From positions 46,875,976-46,939,975 of the forward strand of contig OZ029913.1 of assembly GCA_964023275.1 (NCBI GenBank): DNA of 64,000 bases, read 5' to 3'. The position numbers and the translations under genes are program-made. Each line of letters opens with the position of its first letter. The stretch's first letter is position 1. This document shows, one piece after another, positions 41,790 through 53,124 of the stretch. The notes beneath the pieces were generated by a model. It was not told where the DNA came from and did no database searches. It was given only the letters and a program-made list of their open reading frames with translations. This DNA comes from Norana najaformis. Its lineage: Eukaryota > Annelida > Clitellata > Crassiclitellata > Hormogastridae.

Positions 41790-43540
41790 CAATTTTTGTT
41801 TCCTGTTGTCCGACTGCTGATGATGTCATCATCAATAGCATTTTCAAATGTTACAGTTTTTCTTTCTGGGATTTTGTACGATTTATCTGAAAAATGCTGC
41901 GTCTAATTGTTCGATTCTGTTTCGACCTTCGCGTCTTTATCGTCGGCCTGAGGAGGACGTGGAAGGAGTCGGTTCTGCTCCAGTGGAATCGACACAGGCT
42001 GTCCGCCAACACCAAGTCAATGTAGGACAGTTTGCTTGCCTCCAAGTCGGCGAGATGGGCCATGTGCCAAATTTGACCTTGATGATGTCGCTGATATACC
42101 TTATGCCTTCCTCGGACGCTGTTGGTCACTGATAGGCCTCTTGCCTCCTGTGCGTTCCTTGAGACCATTGTGTTTACTGAGAGGCCTCGCGCTAAGTTTG
42201 AGATCGACCATGACACAGATGTTTTCGCTGATGGCCTTTGAACCGAGTTCAATGCGGCCAGTTTCAAAGACCAGCCGAATTCAAATCACACCAATACTGA
42301 CCACTGGGCGACCGCATGCAGTGGCACAAGTATCATATCTGGATGTGTGACACAGAGGCTTTGGACGAACCACGTAGCCACGAACCTAGTGCCAATTTCG
42401 ATACCTTTCTTAGGAGATGGTCTAGGATTGATCTGAGTTACACCGCTAGTAGTCAAGAGGATTATGGTTTGGATGAGGTGTACAGTGTCGGTGGAGAATC
42501 GAGTCAGATGCTGCCGTTCCCGGCAGAGGACCAAGTTCCACGTTTTAATACAGTGCTGCTACCAGCGAAGTGGCTTGTGAAATGCTCGGACTGATGTTGA
42601 CTGATTTATCAAGTGTCAGCGACTTTTCTGATGAGGAGTGCAGCATTGACGACGACTTGGAACTAGAATAGATCAGTGATGATCAGCTTAGTGAGTCTGA
42701 TTTGACAAGTGTCACTCAACTGTCTGGTGGCGAGTGCAGTGACTTGGGAAAAGAATCAACCAGTGATGATCTGAGTGCTGAGTTTGATGTGCCTGGTTCC
42801 AAGTTTGACGAGGATGCTGCCGTTGTTGACGAACAGCCAAGTACCGATGCAACTAGCATTAGCTCTAGTCATACAACTGTCAGTGAAGTGTCTGTTGATC
42901 GGTGCAGTGTCAGTGAGAAACTAGAGTTCAACAGCGACACCGAATCTTGGTCGGACGTCGACGAGGATTCTACCTGCCTGACTCCTGGATCTTGACCCTT
43001 TTGCCTATCGATTTTGTTTTGACTGAGCGCCTGTGAATAAGCTGGTTCCCGCGACTTAGCTTTTGTTGAGCGCTGTAGAAATCTCGAGATTACAATTACG
43101 ATTACGATTACCTGCAGACAGTATTTACCGTTCAGTGACGCAGACAGTTACGCGAAGTATTTTGGTAAAGCAAATGTTATCACTTCTGCTGGCATTGTTG
43201 ACGGCAAACGGTCTGTTGTCGACCTTGACAAGCTTAAAGGTGAACCTCAGCAATGTCGATTGGACAGTACCTATCGTTGTCAATGAACCAGATATGGAAT
43301 ATAAGAACGCCAATGACTCTGACCCCATGTATGACATCGACTCGAAGCCACCCACGCGACGCCTGTTTTGTGGCTGCTTCCCTAGGTCTAAGCTCCGACC
43401 CTTTCACCTGAGCCGGGCGAGGGTTAAAAAGGCGACGAAAAAGGAGGAAGTGCCCCATGAACAGGAAGCCCAGAACAAGGAGTCTGTTCAAACAGAAAAG
43501 CCCAAATGCTCACTGAGGCGTCTCTTTCATCGTAACTAAT
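41790..43540 (+). pseudogene. unidentified coding-like stretch, acidic, split by a CR1 fragment
   Basis: Not recognised. Several plus-strand frames look coding but shift repeatedly. The clearest are 42702-42995 (98 residues, Ser/Asp/Glu-rich with CSDLGKESTSDDLSAEFD) and 43063-43539, whose C-terminal part has NDSDPMYDIDSKPPTRRLFC, GCFPRSK and a basic, Lys-rich end. Codon composition is less AT-biased than the neighbours. A 137-base CR1 3' end sits in the middle. It could be a decayed host gene or the protein of an unclassified mobile element; I see no catalytic motif that decides. Confidence 0.35.
42975..43111 (+). mobile_element. CR1 LINE 3' end fragment 2
   Basis: Begins TGCCTGACTCCTGGATCTTG and ends with ATTACG hexamers, as in the long CR1 at 46.3 kb, with a short internal difference. 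The flanks share (T)ACCTGC, a possible target duplication. The 5' truncation is extreme. Confidence 0.88.
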
Positions 43541-44045
43541 TCTCCTCGAGTCTGCATCAGGCGAAGTACCCTGAGGAAACACGCATCACAGAACTGAGTG
43601 TTTCCATGAGCATTCATTATTTTCTGTTGGTGACTTATCGGCTTCCAGTAATCGAAGAAATCTGCTAGTGTACACTGAGCTTTGGAAAGCCAGCCAAACA
43701 TTGCTTCTGGAGAAATTTCCGATTTTCGTCTATCTCGTTCAGTCAGGGTTCTTCTAACGTTGTACGAATCTTGTGAGCCAAAACCTCTCCGGCGAAAAGT
43801 TCCTTCCGAAAACTTGTGTAATTGGTTCACGTGACATATGATGTCAGATAGCAACGTAGACGCCTGAGCCTCGTCTTCATTGCCAGATATATTCCGGGTA
43901 TGTTACTAAATACGCGTGATAAATAAATCATTTCTAACAAATAATTAATAATAATAATAATTATTATTATTATTTAATAATTAATAATAATAATTATTAT
44001 TATTATTATTATTTAATAATTAATAATTAACAAATAATTGTGAAA
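43541..44045. other. unassigned sequence ending in an AT-rich (ATT/AAT)n tract
   Basis: 43541-43890 has no recognisable gene. A 114-codon minus-strand frame (43510-43854) overlaps the previous stretch but matches nothing I know. 43940-44035 is alternating ATT, AATAAT and TAATTA repeats. Confidence 0.5.
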
Positions 44046-45314
44046 GTCCGCCAATCATTCCGCCCGTGACCCACTTTCCTTTATCTCAGCACGTACTGTA
44101 TGTCAAGTTGGAAGTCATATTCATATTCGCTAGATTTGGGGGTCATGCTAATGTCCAGATTCCCCAGTGGTTACCGAAATGTTAGTCATAGATATACTCC
44201 GCTTTCATTAACATAAAAGAGCTTCATAAGCCCTACACTCTACCCATGGCCCTACTGAGAACGCTGAACAACTAGTGATCACATTAACAAGTCTGCGAAG
44301 CACCCCTTCAAACCACGCATTGCATTGCATGGTAGAAACTACTGCAAATTCGCGAGCAGAAATGAGATACTCATCCCGAATGGAAACCAAAGCGCTTCAC
44401 AGACCACACCCCCAAACTTATGACTATCCAAAACCACCAATAGCTATCCGTTACACTAAGTAACATTTCCGCGAGAAGCCTTCAAACTTTCCGTTTCAAT
44501 GCATTGCTCTGCATGGCAAGAACTATTGCAGGAATGGGGTGGGTGGCATGGGCGTCGGAACCTATATCCGTGGGACGGCTTGAGCCGTCCCAGTTTGAAA
44601 AGTGGGACGGCAAGAATAGGGTTTTGCCGTCCCACTTTTTAGTTGAAATAGTAAAAATATTTTGGGTATTTAACTGTTTGTATGACTCACATATTGAACG
44701 CTGAACATGGGTTGGGACTATTCACTGGTCAGCTTACGTTATACATCTGGACAAGTAATTAAGCAGAGAGGCTGTTTGGCAGAGAGGCTGCCGCTCTCTG
44801 CATCTTAGCTGTCATCGCAAATATCGAACTTCTGTGTAGTTGTAAGAAATGGTAGTCCCGTCAGCAGAATTAATTGCAGTCGACCTGTGAACCGGCCAAG
44901 ATCTCCTGGTATATAAATTCGGAAGAAATGTGTGCCAAATCTATTGGCAGCTGCACATTAGGCTATATCTTAGCCGTCTTAGCCATGGAAACCTGATATC
45001 AAGAAATTCAGTCTTAGCAAACTGCCCCACTGCGAATCTAGACAACTGGAATGTTGACGTTAGAAATATGTGAAGCTTAGGCTCCGATCAGTTGAGCAAA
45101 TATATAGTGTAAGTGAGCATTAGCCTATAGTTGCCAAAATAATGAAAAGAATTGAACGTGGCGCAAGTAAGAAACGGCAAAACAGCCCCAATTATGAAGT
45201 TTAAAAGTCAAATTCTACATGGAAGAAGAAGCTGCAACAGTTTGCTTTATATGAACGTTCGCCGAAGCAACTTACGATACTGACCACTGTCATTACTTTG
45301 TTTTCGGCAAAAAG

Positions 45315-45470
45315 TAGCGAAAGGAAGGAAGGAAGGAAGGAACTAAGGAATGAAGGAACTTTAGGAAATAAAGATGGACGGTAGGAAAGACGGAAAGAAG
45401 GAAGGATTGAAGGAAGGAAGGAAAGAAGGAAGGAAGGAAAGAAGGAAGGAAGGGATAAAGGTGCCAAATT
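45315..45470. repeat. (GGAA)n microsatellite 1
   Basis: Imperfect GGAA and AGGA repeats. Their translation gives meaningless Ser/Phe/Pro repeats on the other strand. Confidence 0.9.
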
Positions 45471-45674
45471 AGGAAGAAACACGGCTAAGCTCGGCCTTGG
45501 CAGCAGTTAAAGGTTCAAATAGGTCGTAGTGTAGATGTTTTTGATGCTTCAATAGCATTCGGTGTTTGGAAACCCACAACAGTAGATTAGCAATAGGTTT
45601 ACGCTTTTGTCTTAACACTATATAGTGTGCTACCACTTGACAATGCTATGTTTTCGGCCGAAATGAGCGAAACG

Positions 45675-45760
45675 AAGGAAGGAAGGAAGGAAGGAAGGAA
45701 GAAAGGAAGGAAGAAAGGAAGGAAGAAAGGAAGGAAGGAAGGAAGGATGTAAGTATGGAA
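45675..45760. repeat. (GGAA)n microsatellite 2
   Basis: A second GGAA run in the same small transposon, preceded like the first by similar sequence (TTTTCGGC...GCGAAA), suggesting an internal duplication of the element's middle. Confidence 0.85.
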
Positions 45761-46309
45761 GAAAGGGAGGAAAGAAGTAAGGCGTTTTAGAAGTCATTAA
45801 ATTAGACTAGATAAACTATGTTCAATTGCATGTTGTATGTGCAACACTTAGCTCATTTCTGCGTTTTCTCAGCGTTCTCCAGAGGCTTACTATCGACGTC
45901 TTCGGTGACTCACTTATTGTTCGGCTGAGGAGTGAGCCGTCCCACTTTTAAAACCATTCCGACGCCCATGGTGGGTGGTCTGTGAAGCGCTTTAGTTTCT
46001 ATTGGGGATGAATAGGCCCTATGTCATTTCTGCTCGCGAATTTGCAATAGTTCTTAACATACTGTCCAATGCATTGAAATGGGAAGTTTGAAGGGCTATA
46101 GTTGAGCTGCGGGTGATTGTAACAGATATGTTCTGGGTGTTTTGGTAGTAATGTGGTGGAGGAGTAGGGTGTTCCTAATTGACGAAACTGAGCTATTGCT
46201 CCATTCACAATTATTTAGTCTAGACTCCACGTGATAAGCGTTTACTTTTCAGTTTTCAAGGTACGGGTCAAGATTTACCCACTGTTCTCAGACGCGGAAA
46301 TTTCTTCCC

Positions 46310-49088
46310 AAAAAATTGAACTACAGTACGACGACCAAATTAACACCGCCTCGCCCCTCAGAATCACATTTTGTCCTAAATGACCCCTCTGACACATTTG
46401 CTTCTGAATTCCTCACCCTATTATCTTCAACTAATCTGGTTCAACATGTCAAATTCCCCGCCCACATTCACAATCACACACTTGACCTTATTATAACATC
46501 ATCATTCTCCACTCTATCACCTGATAAATCTTTTTCTTTTGACACACCATCTGATCATTACCCCATTTTTACATGTCTTAACATTCTTCCGACTCCACGT
46601 GCTGATCCTGTCTTTCATTCTTTCCGTCGGATTAGTTCAATAAATATTGAAGCCTTCATACAAGATATTTCCTGTTCTGACCTCGTTTTAAATCCACCCT
46701 CTTCCCTTTATGACTTTCTGTCTTCCTTAAATCTGCCACTCTTTCCACCATCCTTGACAAACATGCTCCTATTATTACCAAATCCAGCTCTCACTCTAAC
46801 AATCCTTGGTTCAATTCCTATCTCCAGGCCTTCAAATCTTTCCGGCGACGCCTTGAGCGCATTTACAAATGCACCAGGGATCCTCAACTTCTTTCTGCCC
46901 TTAAATCTGCCACAAGTAAATACCATCACCTTCTTACTGCAGCTAAACAGAGTTTTTACTCCTCACTAATTCATTCTCGATCCTCTAATCCTCGCCTACT
47001 CTGGAAAACCATAAACCAACTCCTCCATCAAAACTCAGCCAGCCCACTTCCAAATTCTCTTTCGTCTTCTTCAATAGCTGACTCGTTCTGTTCTTTCTTT
47101 TCGAACAAAATTAGTACCCTCCGTCTCTGTCTTCAATCTCTCCTCCCCAAAGCCACCAATGACCAACCTGATGATGCTCCCTTCCCCACTCATGACTCCC
47201 CACCCTCCCCACCTCGATCCTCATTATCTTTCTTTCTACCCACATCAGAGTCTGAAATATTACACTTGTTAAAATCACTTCCAAACAAACACTGCGAACT
47301 TGACCCTATGCCCACCTGCTTTTTGAAAGACTGCGCATCTGTCCTTGTCCCAATCATTACCAAAATAGTTAATCTCTCCTTATCTACGGGTAATTTCCTC
47401 CTCCTATTCAAACACTCTCATGTTACCCCTCTTCTCAAGAAATTATCTCTTGACAAGGAAATCCTTTCGAACTACCGGCCTGTTTCTAACCTGACTTTCA
47501 TCTCCAAATTAACTGAACGGATTGTCCTCTCTCGAATCAATGATATTTAGCTTCTAACTCACTCCTTAACCCACACCAGTCTGGTTTTACTAAATGCCAC
47601 TCAACCGAAACTCTGCTGACATCTCTCTACAACAAGCTTGTTCCTGCCATTTCTCATCAACAAGTTTCTTGCCTCTGTCTTCTTGATACCTCTGCAACCT
47701 TCGACACCATAGATCACAATATCTTACTCCACCGACTTTCAACCTGGTTTGGTTTTGCTGACGCTGCTCTCCTATGGATACAGTCTTAAATCTCCTCCCG
47801 CTCTTTCTCTGTTAAAACTTCGGGACCCTCTTCTCAGTCATGCCCTCTCACTTGTGGAGTTCCACAAGACTCCGTTCTTGGACCTCTTCTGTTTATCCTC
47901 TACACTACCCCCTCAGTTCACTCATTAAAGCATCCTCAGTTGATCATCACCTCTATGCCGATGACACCCAACTATTCATCTCTTTCTCTCCGAATTGGTT
48001 TAGCGACTCTATAAATCGTCTTCTTTGTGTGGTTAAACAAATCTCCTCCTGGATGACATCTAATCTCTTATGCCTAAACCCATCTAAGACGGAATTCATA
48101 CTTATTGGCCTACGTGACCAGCTGAAGAAAATTCCTGACCCTTCTATCTCCCTCACCCTGGACTCTACCTCCACCAACACATTTAATTCTAACTCCTCTG
48201 TCCGTAATTTAGATGTTATTTTCGACCAGAACCTTACCTTTTCTGATCATATCACCCATCTTTCCCGCTCTTGCTTTATGCATATCCGCGACCTTCGCAG
48301 AATCCGTCCTATGCTTGACTTCAAAACCACATCTATCATTGCCACATCCATAGTCCATGCAAAACTTGATTACTGTAATTCACTTTTCCTCAATACAGAC
48401 AAAACCCAGATAAATCGCCTTCAAGGGATTTAGAATGCTCTCGCTCGTGCCATCACCAAATCTCCCAAATACCATCACATCACTCCTGTTCTGAAATCAC
48501 TTCACTGGCTTAAAATACCAGAACGAATAGAGTACAAGGTCTTATCCCTCATCTACAACACACTTCAATCCTCTCAACTGTCCTATCTTCGTCAATTATT
48601 TACAATCCAACCACTCCGCTCAACCCGCCTCTCATCTGTCCTAACACTTCTTCGCCTTCCCGTCACCTCATCCTTGAATTTTGGAAATCGCTCTATAGAC
48701 ATAGCTGCCCCACCCCTTTGGAATAAACTCCCGCCAGAATTGCGACAGTTGTCTGGTCAATCATACGAACTCACCAACACTTCACCTCTTTCAGTTTCTG
48801 CGCAGGTCTTTCACTCAAGACTGAAAACACTTCTTTTCCCAAAAAATCTTATCCTGATTCTTCCTCGTCTCCTTATCACTCTTCTCACTTCAATTTCAAA
48901 CACCATCCACTGTAGCCGTCCGACTATCTGACTGCCTGACTCCTGGATCTTGACCTGGAACCGAACCCTTTTGCCTATCGATTCTGTTTTGACTGAGCGC
49001 CTGTGGATAAGCTGGTTCCCGCGACTTAGCTTTCGTTGGGCGCTGTAGAAATCTCGAGATTAAGATTACGATTACGATTAAATTTAAT
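46310..49088 (+). mobile_element. CR1/L2-group LINE, 5'-truncated, degraded
   Basis: Plus-strand frames hold the last third of an APE endonuclease (46316-46600: PAHIHNHTLDLIITSSF, TPSDHYPIFTCLN), then the linker and reverse transcriptase: HCELDPMPTCFLKDCASVLV and LSNYRPVSNLTFISKLTERI at 47266-47550, the HHLYADDTQLFISF box near 47950, and LHWLKIPERIEYKVLSLIYN with APPLWNKLPPELRQL at 48490-48760. At least four frame changes and some stops make it inactive. The 3' end has the GC stem (GAGCGCC, GGGCGCT) and GATTAAG/ATTACG hexamers. It is the reference for the two short CR1 ends at 35.5 and 43.0 kb. Confidence 0.9.
47840..48433 (+). pseudogene. CR1 reverse transcriptase, palm and thumb piece
   Basis: The longest intact piece of the reverse transcriptase (197 codons). 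It contains the catalytic YADDTQLFISF, SSWMTSNLLCLNPSKTEFIL, IGLRDQLKKIP and the thumb blocks LTFSDHITHLSRSCFMHIRD and HAKLDYCNSLFL, standard for CR1/L2 proteins. Ends at a stop just after NRLQGI, with the same frame resuming as NALARAI. The first catalytic Asp lies upstream in another frame (DTSATFDTIDHN). Confidence 0.9.
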
Positions 49089-49385
49089 TGCATGATCCTA
49101 ATGTAATTATCCCGGGATCCCACTTACACGCATTATTTACAATATTTCTTTGCATGGGGAATAATCTGCTTCCTCAACAGACCAATTATTTATAAATTTG
49201 CCTATACCTATCCGGAATGTATTTGTCAAAGGAAGAGATTTCGCACGTATACAGTGCGAAATTTTATCCTGGCAACGGCAGTGGGCGTGGCCGGAAGGAT
49301 TTTGTCGTCGAAAGAAATTTCGCATGACACCGGCAGAACATTCTAGACTTACCCGACTTCTGACTCATAATAATTATTCTCTTAC
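49089..49385. other. unassigned sequence with a small perfect hairpin
   Basis: No gene is seen. ATTTCGCAC (49238-49246) and GTGCGAAAT (49254-49262) form a 9-base perfect stem with a 7-base loop. A similar GAAATTTCGCATG follows at 49314. Confidence 0.5.
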
Positions 49386-51145
49386 TCATAATAATTGTTC
49401 GATGGACCGCGAGAACATCCGGTGCGGATCGGGAGGACGTCCAGCACATCCTTCCTCCTCTTCTTCGCCGTCGTAGTCTGCTTCGATGGCACCAGCGTCG
49501 TGAACTTGGACGACGAGAGCGCCGACGTCTCCTCCACCTTGACCCGCCGGCTGACCGTCGGGCGATGCTGCTCCTTAACCTGGAGGACCAGTTGGAACCC
49601 GTCGGCTGGGTCTTGCCGACCAGTTTCTGGCTTTCTCTTCTTCTTTAGTCTCGGCTACAGGCACCACCTTCTCTCCTTCTTTGTTTACGGCTGTACACAT
49701 AGGCGCCGTCTTCTTCTTTGTATTCGTGTCGATGAAGACCTTGAATTGCCAGTAGATGCGCTCGCTCACTGCATTAAAAAATGCGGCTTTTGAAGTCATG
49801 AGTTCGTCTGACTGCCTCTTCTGACGAACTCCGTTCGTCTTTCCTCCCGTGAACCTCTGCTAATGTGTCGTCATAATTGAAGACCTTCACTTCTTCTTCC
49901 ATCGATTGAAGGTCAGACGGAGACAATTATTCTCGGTTAGGCAGAATACGAGGGAAATGACGAGGAAACGAAGAGGCGTTGTCTCTGGTAGAATGTACGT
50001 CGCGCTCAACTGAGGCTGTCTTCCGACCGGAGATTGATCTCTGTGATGGCCAATCATCGCTCAAATCTGGCTCCAAGAAAAGCTCCATATTAAGAAATTA
50101 TAAGCAAAGCAACTGCGCTAAAACGCTGGATAGCAACAGAAAGACGTTGGAAAAAGAAAGAAGTCTCTCTTTTGTCTCCCGACACTTGAGTTAAATAGTG
50201 ACCAAATTTCTTTATAAAGTTAAAACCTTCCTGAGTTAAGGGACCGAGAGTCTTGAGGGCCAGAGGGACAAAGGAATGTGTCGATAGGATGTCGGTGTAA
50301 TTTGCCATCTTTCGTTCTGCTGCGATCTCCGCAGCGGCACCCACGACCAAGGCAGTTCTGGATCGATACGAGTCTGCCAGAGTGTCGATTACTGTTCCAT
50401 GTCAAACATTTGCCCCTTTGCAAAGGAATGAGGGGGTAAATGTGATGGAAAACCAGCCTTCACGACGGCGCGCCAAACGGTGTAATTGATCAAGGCGTGT
50501 TGCAGTTTTACCATGGTCCAAAGGGCATGCTAGACCGTGAGAGCTGTCTGCAGGGACCAGAACCCCGCAGGGGGATTCGTGAGGGCGCATAAGTCTGTCC
50601 CAAGTCTTAGACCTATTGCGTCTAGCCTCAAGCTACAAGCACTTATGGGCAGCGCCAAGAGCCAGTCGCCAGAGTGTGGTGAAGAAAATGCCCTAAATTT
50701 GGCTTCGTGTTACTTGGGTGTTATTGAGGCTTTGAAGACTGCCAGATCCCTTTAGATAAATGGGCGGTCCCAAGGTCCTTGTTTGTGGGATATTGGGGCC
50801 TCGGGATCGGGGGCATTTGATTCGGTTGACCAGCGGGTCCGGGCCTATTTCTAAAAGGTCGTCCGGAGGCAGGTCACAAGAGGAAAGAATAGAATCCTAT
50901 AGCGTCCTGGTGCCCGGCTGAAGCCAAGAAGGCGAGAAGTGCCAGCGAGGACGCGCGACCTATACCAAGGCCTCCATGTCGAGCAGGTAAAGATGTCTGA
51001 TCCAGCTCTGATCAGTTAGAGCCAAGTTAAGCATGTTGGTGAGGTCTTTGCTCAGCAATTGATCGAACGTGTCAAGAGTTCGGTTGTCCAAGCATGGTGT
51101 TCAACGAAGTGTGTTGAGCAGGGTGCAAGAGCTTAGGCAGTTGAA
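49386..51145 (-). pseudogene. REL retrotransposon M: endonuclease and acidic extension, old copy
   Basis: On the minus strand the 3' terminus CCATCGAAC lies next to AATTATTATGAG, where younger copies have (AAT)n. Recognisable parts are the Pro/Arg-rich and acidic tail, ALKTLGPLTQEGFNFIKKFG, HYLTQVSGDKRETSFFFQRL, RPHESPCGVLVPADSSHGLA (the knuckle) and thumb sequence up to about 51140. It is closest to copy I but carries many frame changes and losses, including much of the nuclease core. An older relative outside the main cluster, in the same orientation. Confidence 0.85.
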
Positions 51146-52139
51146 ATCTTTGCACATGATTGGTATTTGGGTTGCAGATTTCCACTTCATAGGGTATATC
51201 CAGTAAGCTTAGCTTTATCAGATGCCCATCATTAGATACTGACAGACGAATCCATGCCCACCATCTTAAACAGGAGAGCGATCTGGTAACTTTGTTAAGT
51301 GTCACATCTATAGTCCAGTTAGAGTCACCATCGTGAACGTAAAGATGGTTCAGTTTTTCATTAGGTACAACTTTTCATGGAATTGAAATCTCGTCTATAA
51401 GGATTAGCCAGAGAAGGGCGAAAGGACTTCTGTCTTCGTAAACACGGATTGAAGGAATGTCATGAGAAGAAAACCCTGCGCAGAATGTGTAGATGTGCTT
51501 TCTTAATTTTGTCACTCCCCATATTTCGCAAAGAGGCACATCCAGAGTAGGAACGAGATTCCACCTTAAAATATCTTCTTTGCCTAAAGGAAAATATTCA
51601 TGAGAAGTATTAATTAAGTCATAGTCTGTTTCAGGCTTATATCAGGCCATCTCACAAGGTTGACATCTAAGCGAAATTTGCACTGCTGTGTTCTAACTTT
51701 TAAACACACTGAGTGGCTTTTACTTTCGGCATTAAATAACACTTAGTGCAACTTGTAACTCCAACGAAATGTCGCCTCTCTTAAAGACCAACTTAGTCAA
51801 ATGGCAGACACTGTACTGCACTGATTTATCAATAGTAATGTTTCGCTGTAGACAGCTAAAGAAACATTTCAAGTTTTCAACCTATCTTAAGTCACATATA
51901 TTTAGATCTGCCATGTGTGGTGCCATTGTGAGGTTCTTTTAAATAAGATAGAATGAGTAGTTTATTAACGTTTTTCACGATGCTGGTCTTCATTGCTTAC
52001 TGGCTTTGGAGTGGGGACGTCTGCAAAGGGGGAGGGGAGGGGGAGGGTAAGGCCAAATGCGGACAGAAACGGACAAGGGGGAAGGAGGGGTCCAAAGTAG
52101 GTCATTTTTTGTGGACGTCCTTTATGGACGACCCCTTAT
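51146..52139. other. unassigned non-coding stretch
   Basis: No frame above background and no repeat recognised, apart from a G-rich patch (GGGGGAGGGGAGGGGGAGGG) near 52028. Confidence 0.5.
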
Positions 52140-52149
52140 GGGTAATTTT

Positions 52150-52310
52150 CTTGTAGGCTGCGCCCCACCTTATCTCAGGGAGCTACGTGTCCCGGTCTCT
52201 TCCACCTCTGGACAGAGATTTCTTCTCTCTGTTGCGAAAGGTAACCTGGTTGTCCCGCCCACAAGAACTTTCGCGGTCCAAAACAGAAGTTTCATTGTTG
52301 TCAGCCAATC
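52150..52310 (+). pseudogene. CR1/L2 reverse transcriptase C-terminal scrap
   Basis: The frame reads APPYLRELRVPVSSTSGQRF and LVVPPTRTFAVQNRSFIVV, the conserved block near the end of CR1/L2 proteins (usual form PYL..L..P.......LRS....L..P.T....G.RSF). Only about 50 codons survive. Confidence 0.7.
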
Positions 52311-52593
52311 TTCCTGAAATAATCTGCCTTGCAACCTGCTACTGTACTTGAGCTTCTTGACTTTTCTTTGTCTCTTTCAGTAGGTGCTTGGACTCGTTCT
52401 ATTTGATCGTGGTTTTGAATAGCGCCTGTGATGAGTTTCGCCTGCTGTGGCGTTATTAAATTCGCCATTACAGAGTAACAATCTACATTTGAAGATACAC
52501 TCTGACCATACAATTCGCCCCTGTCCATCGGACTTACCCCAACTGGCTTAGAGTAACTCCCACTGAAGGTACATTTTCTCATGCATTTCACTC
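52311..52593 (-). other. unassigned open frame
   Basis: A 96-codon minus-strand frame, rich in Ser, Lys and Gln near its end (ERVQAPTERDKEKSRSSSTV). I do not recognise it, no splice sites are convincing, and it may be chance. Confidence 0.2.
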
Positions 52594-52693
52594 CTGCTTA
52601 AAGGACTTTTTCCGCTGCTGCCACCTCACCTATCACAATGGGCAGAACGCTAAAGACATGAACTTTGAACTTTTAAGCAAGGCTAAGTAAGAG

Positions 52694-52910
52694 GGTGAAC
52701 GATAGTCTAATCGTTAGCATGTTTGACTGTCAACCAAGAGGTCAAGAGTTCAAATCATCGCCAGGACAAAATATATTCCAAAGTTTCTTTTCCATTTGAG
52801 CCTCTTATTGAACTCATCTATAAATGAGTACTTTCTAAGCGCCTGTATGAATCCCATAAGCGCCTTTTTGAGGCTCTTAAAGACGCTATATAAACAGCCA
52901 AATTACATGC
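52694..52910 (+). mobile_element. tRNA-derived SINE (tRNA-Asp-like head)
   Basis: An A-box-like TAGTCTAATCGTTAGC near 52703 and a B box AGAGTTCAAATC near 52745 bracket a loop CTGTCAA (GTC, Asp). The body is followed by AAGCGCCTGTATGAATCCC, GCGCC and GACGCTATATAAAC, an ending like the GC-stem plus TATAAA tails of L2-type LINEs. The head is too diverged to be a working tRNA gene. Confidence 0.65.
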
Positions 52911-53035
52911 AAACATACACAACTCGGATCTGGCCATCTGATCCAGTTAACATCTTATTTCATTTTACAATGATTCTGCCAGTTCTTCAAAAAATTTAAT
53001 GTTACATTAGTCCTTTTCTTACTGTTTTCTCAGAT

Positions 53036-53124
53036 TGCGAATTTTACCTTGGGGGTCTAGCGTGATATAAATACAATCAATGCGGATTTTAGCTTGGGCG
53101 TCTAGCGTGATATAAATACAATCA
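53036..53124. repeat. tandem duplication, unit about 44 bases
   Basis: Two adjacent copies sharing TCTAGCGTGATATAAATACA and a GC(A/G)ATTTTA(C/G)CTTGGG start. Confidence 0.85.

Larger units (their letters stand above)
44547..45970. mobile_element. non-autonomous hAT-like DNA transposon
   Basis: Inverted termini CATGGGCGTCGGAA and TTCCGACGCCCATG. The flanking 8 bases GTGGGTGG occur at 44539-44546 and 45971-45978. Sub-terminal GCCGTCCCACTTTT motifs occur at both ends. The interior (1.4 kb) has no transposase, only GGAA repeats and unassigned sequence. Target-duplication length points to hAT; the terminus begins CATG rather than the common CAGG. Confidence 0.82.
44290..46110. repeat. inverted duplication around a hAT-type insertion
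   Basis: 44330-44410 (GCAAATTCGCGAGCAGAAATG, then AAGCGCTTCACAGACCAC) reappears in reverse complement at 45975-46055 (GTGGTCTGTGAAGCGCTTTA, then GCTCGCGAATTTGC). A further pair is formed by ATTGCATTGCATGG-type and TTTCAATGCATTG sequence near 44315, 44500 and 46070. With the insertion removed the arms are only about 130 bases apart, so this is probably a foldback repeat that was later hit by the small hAT. Confidence 0.65.
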
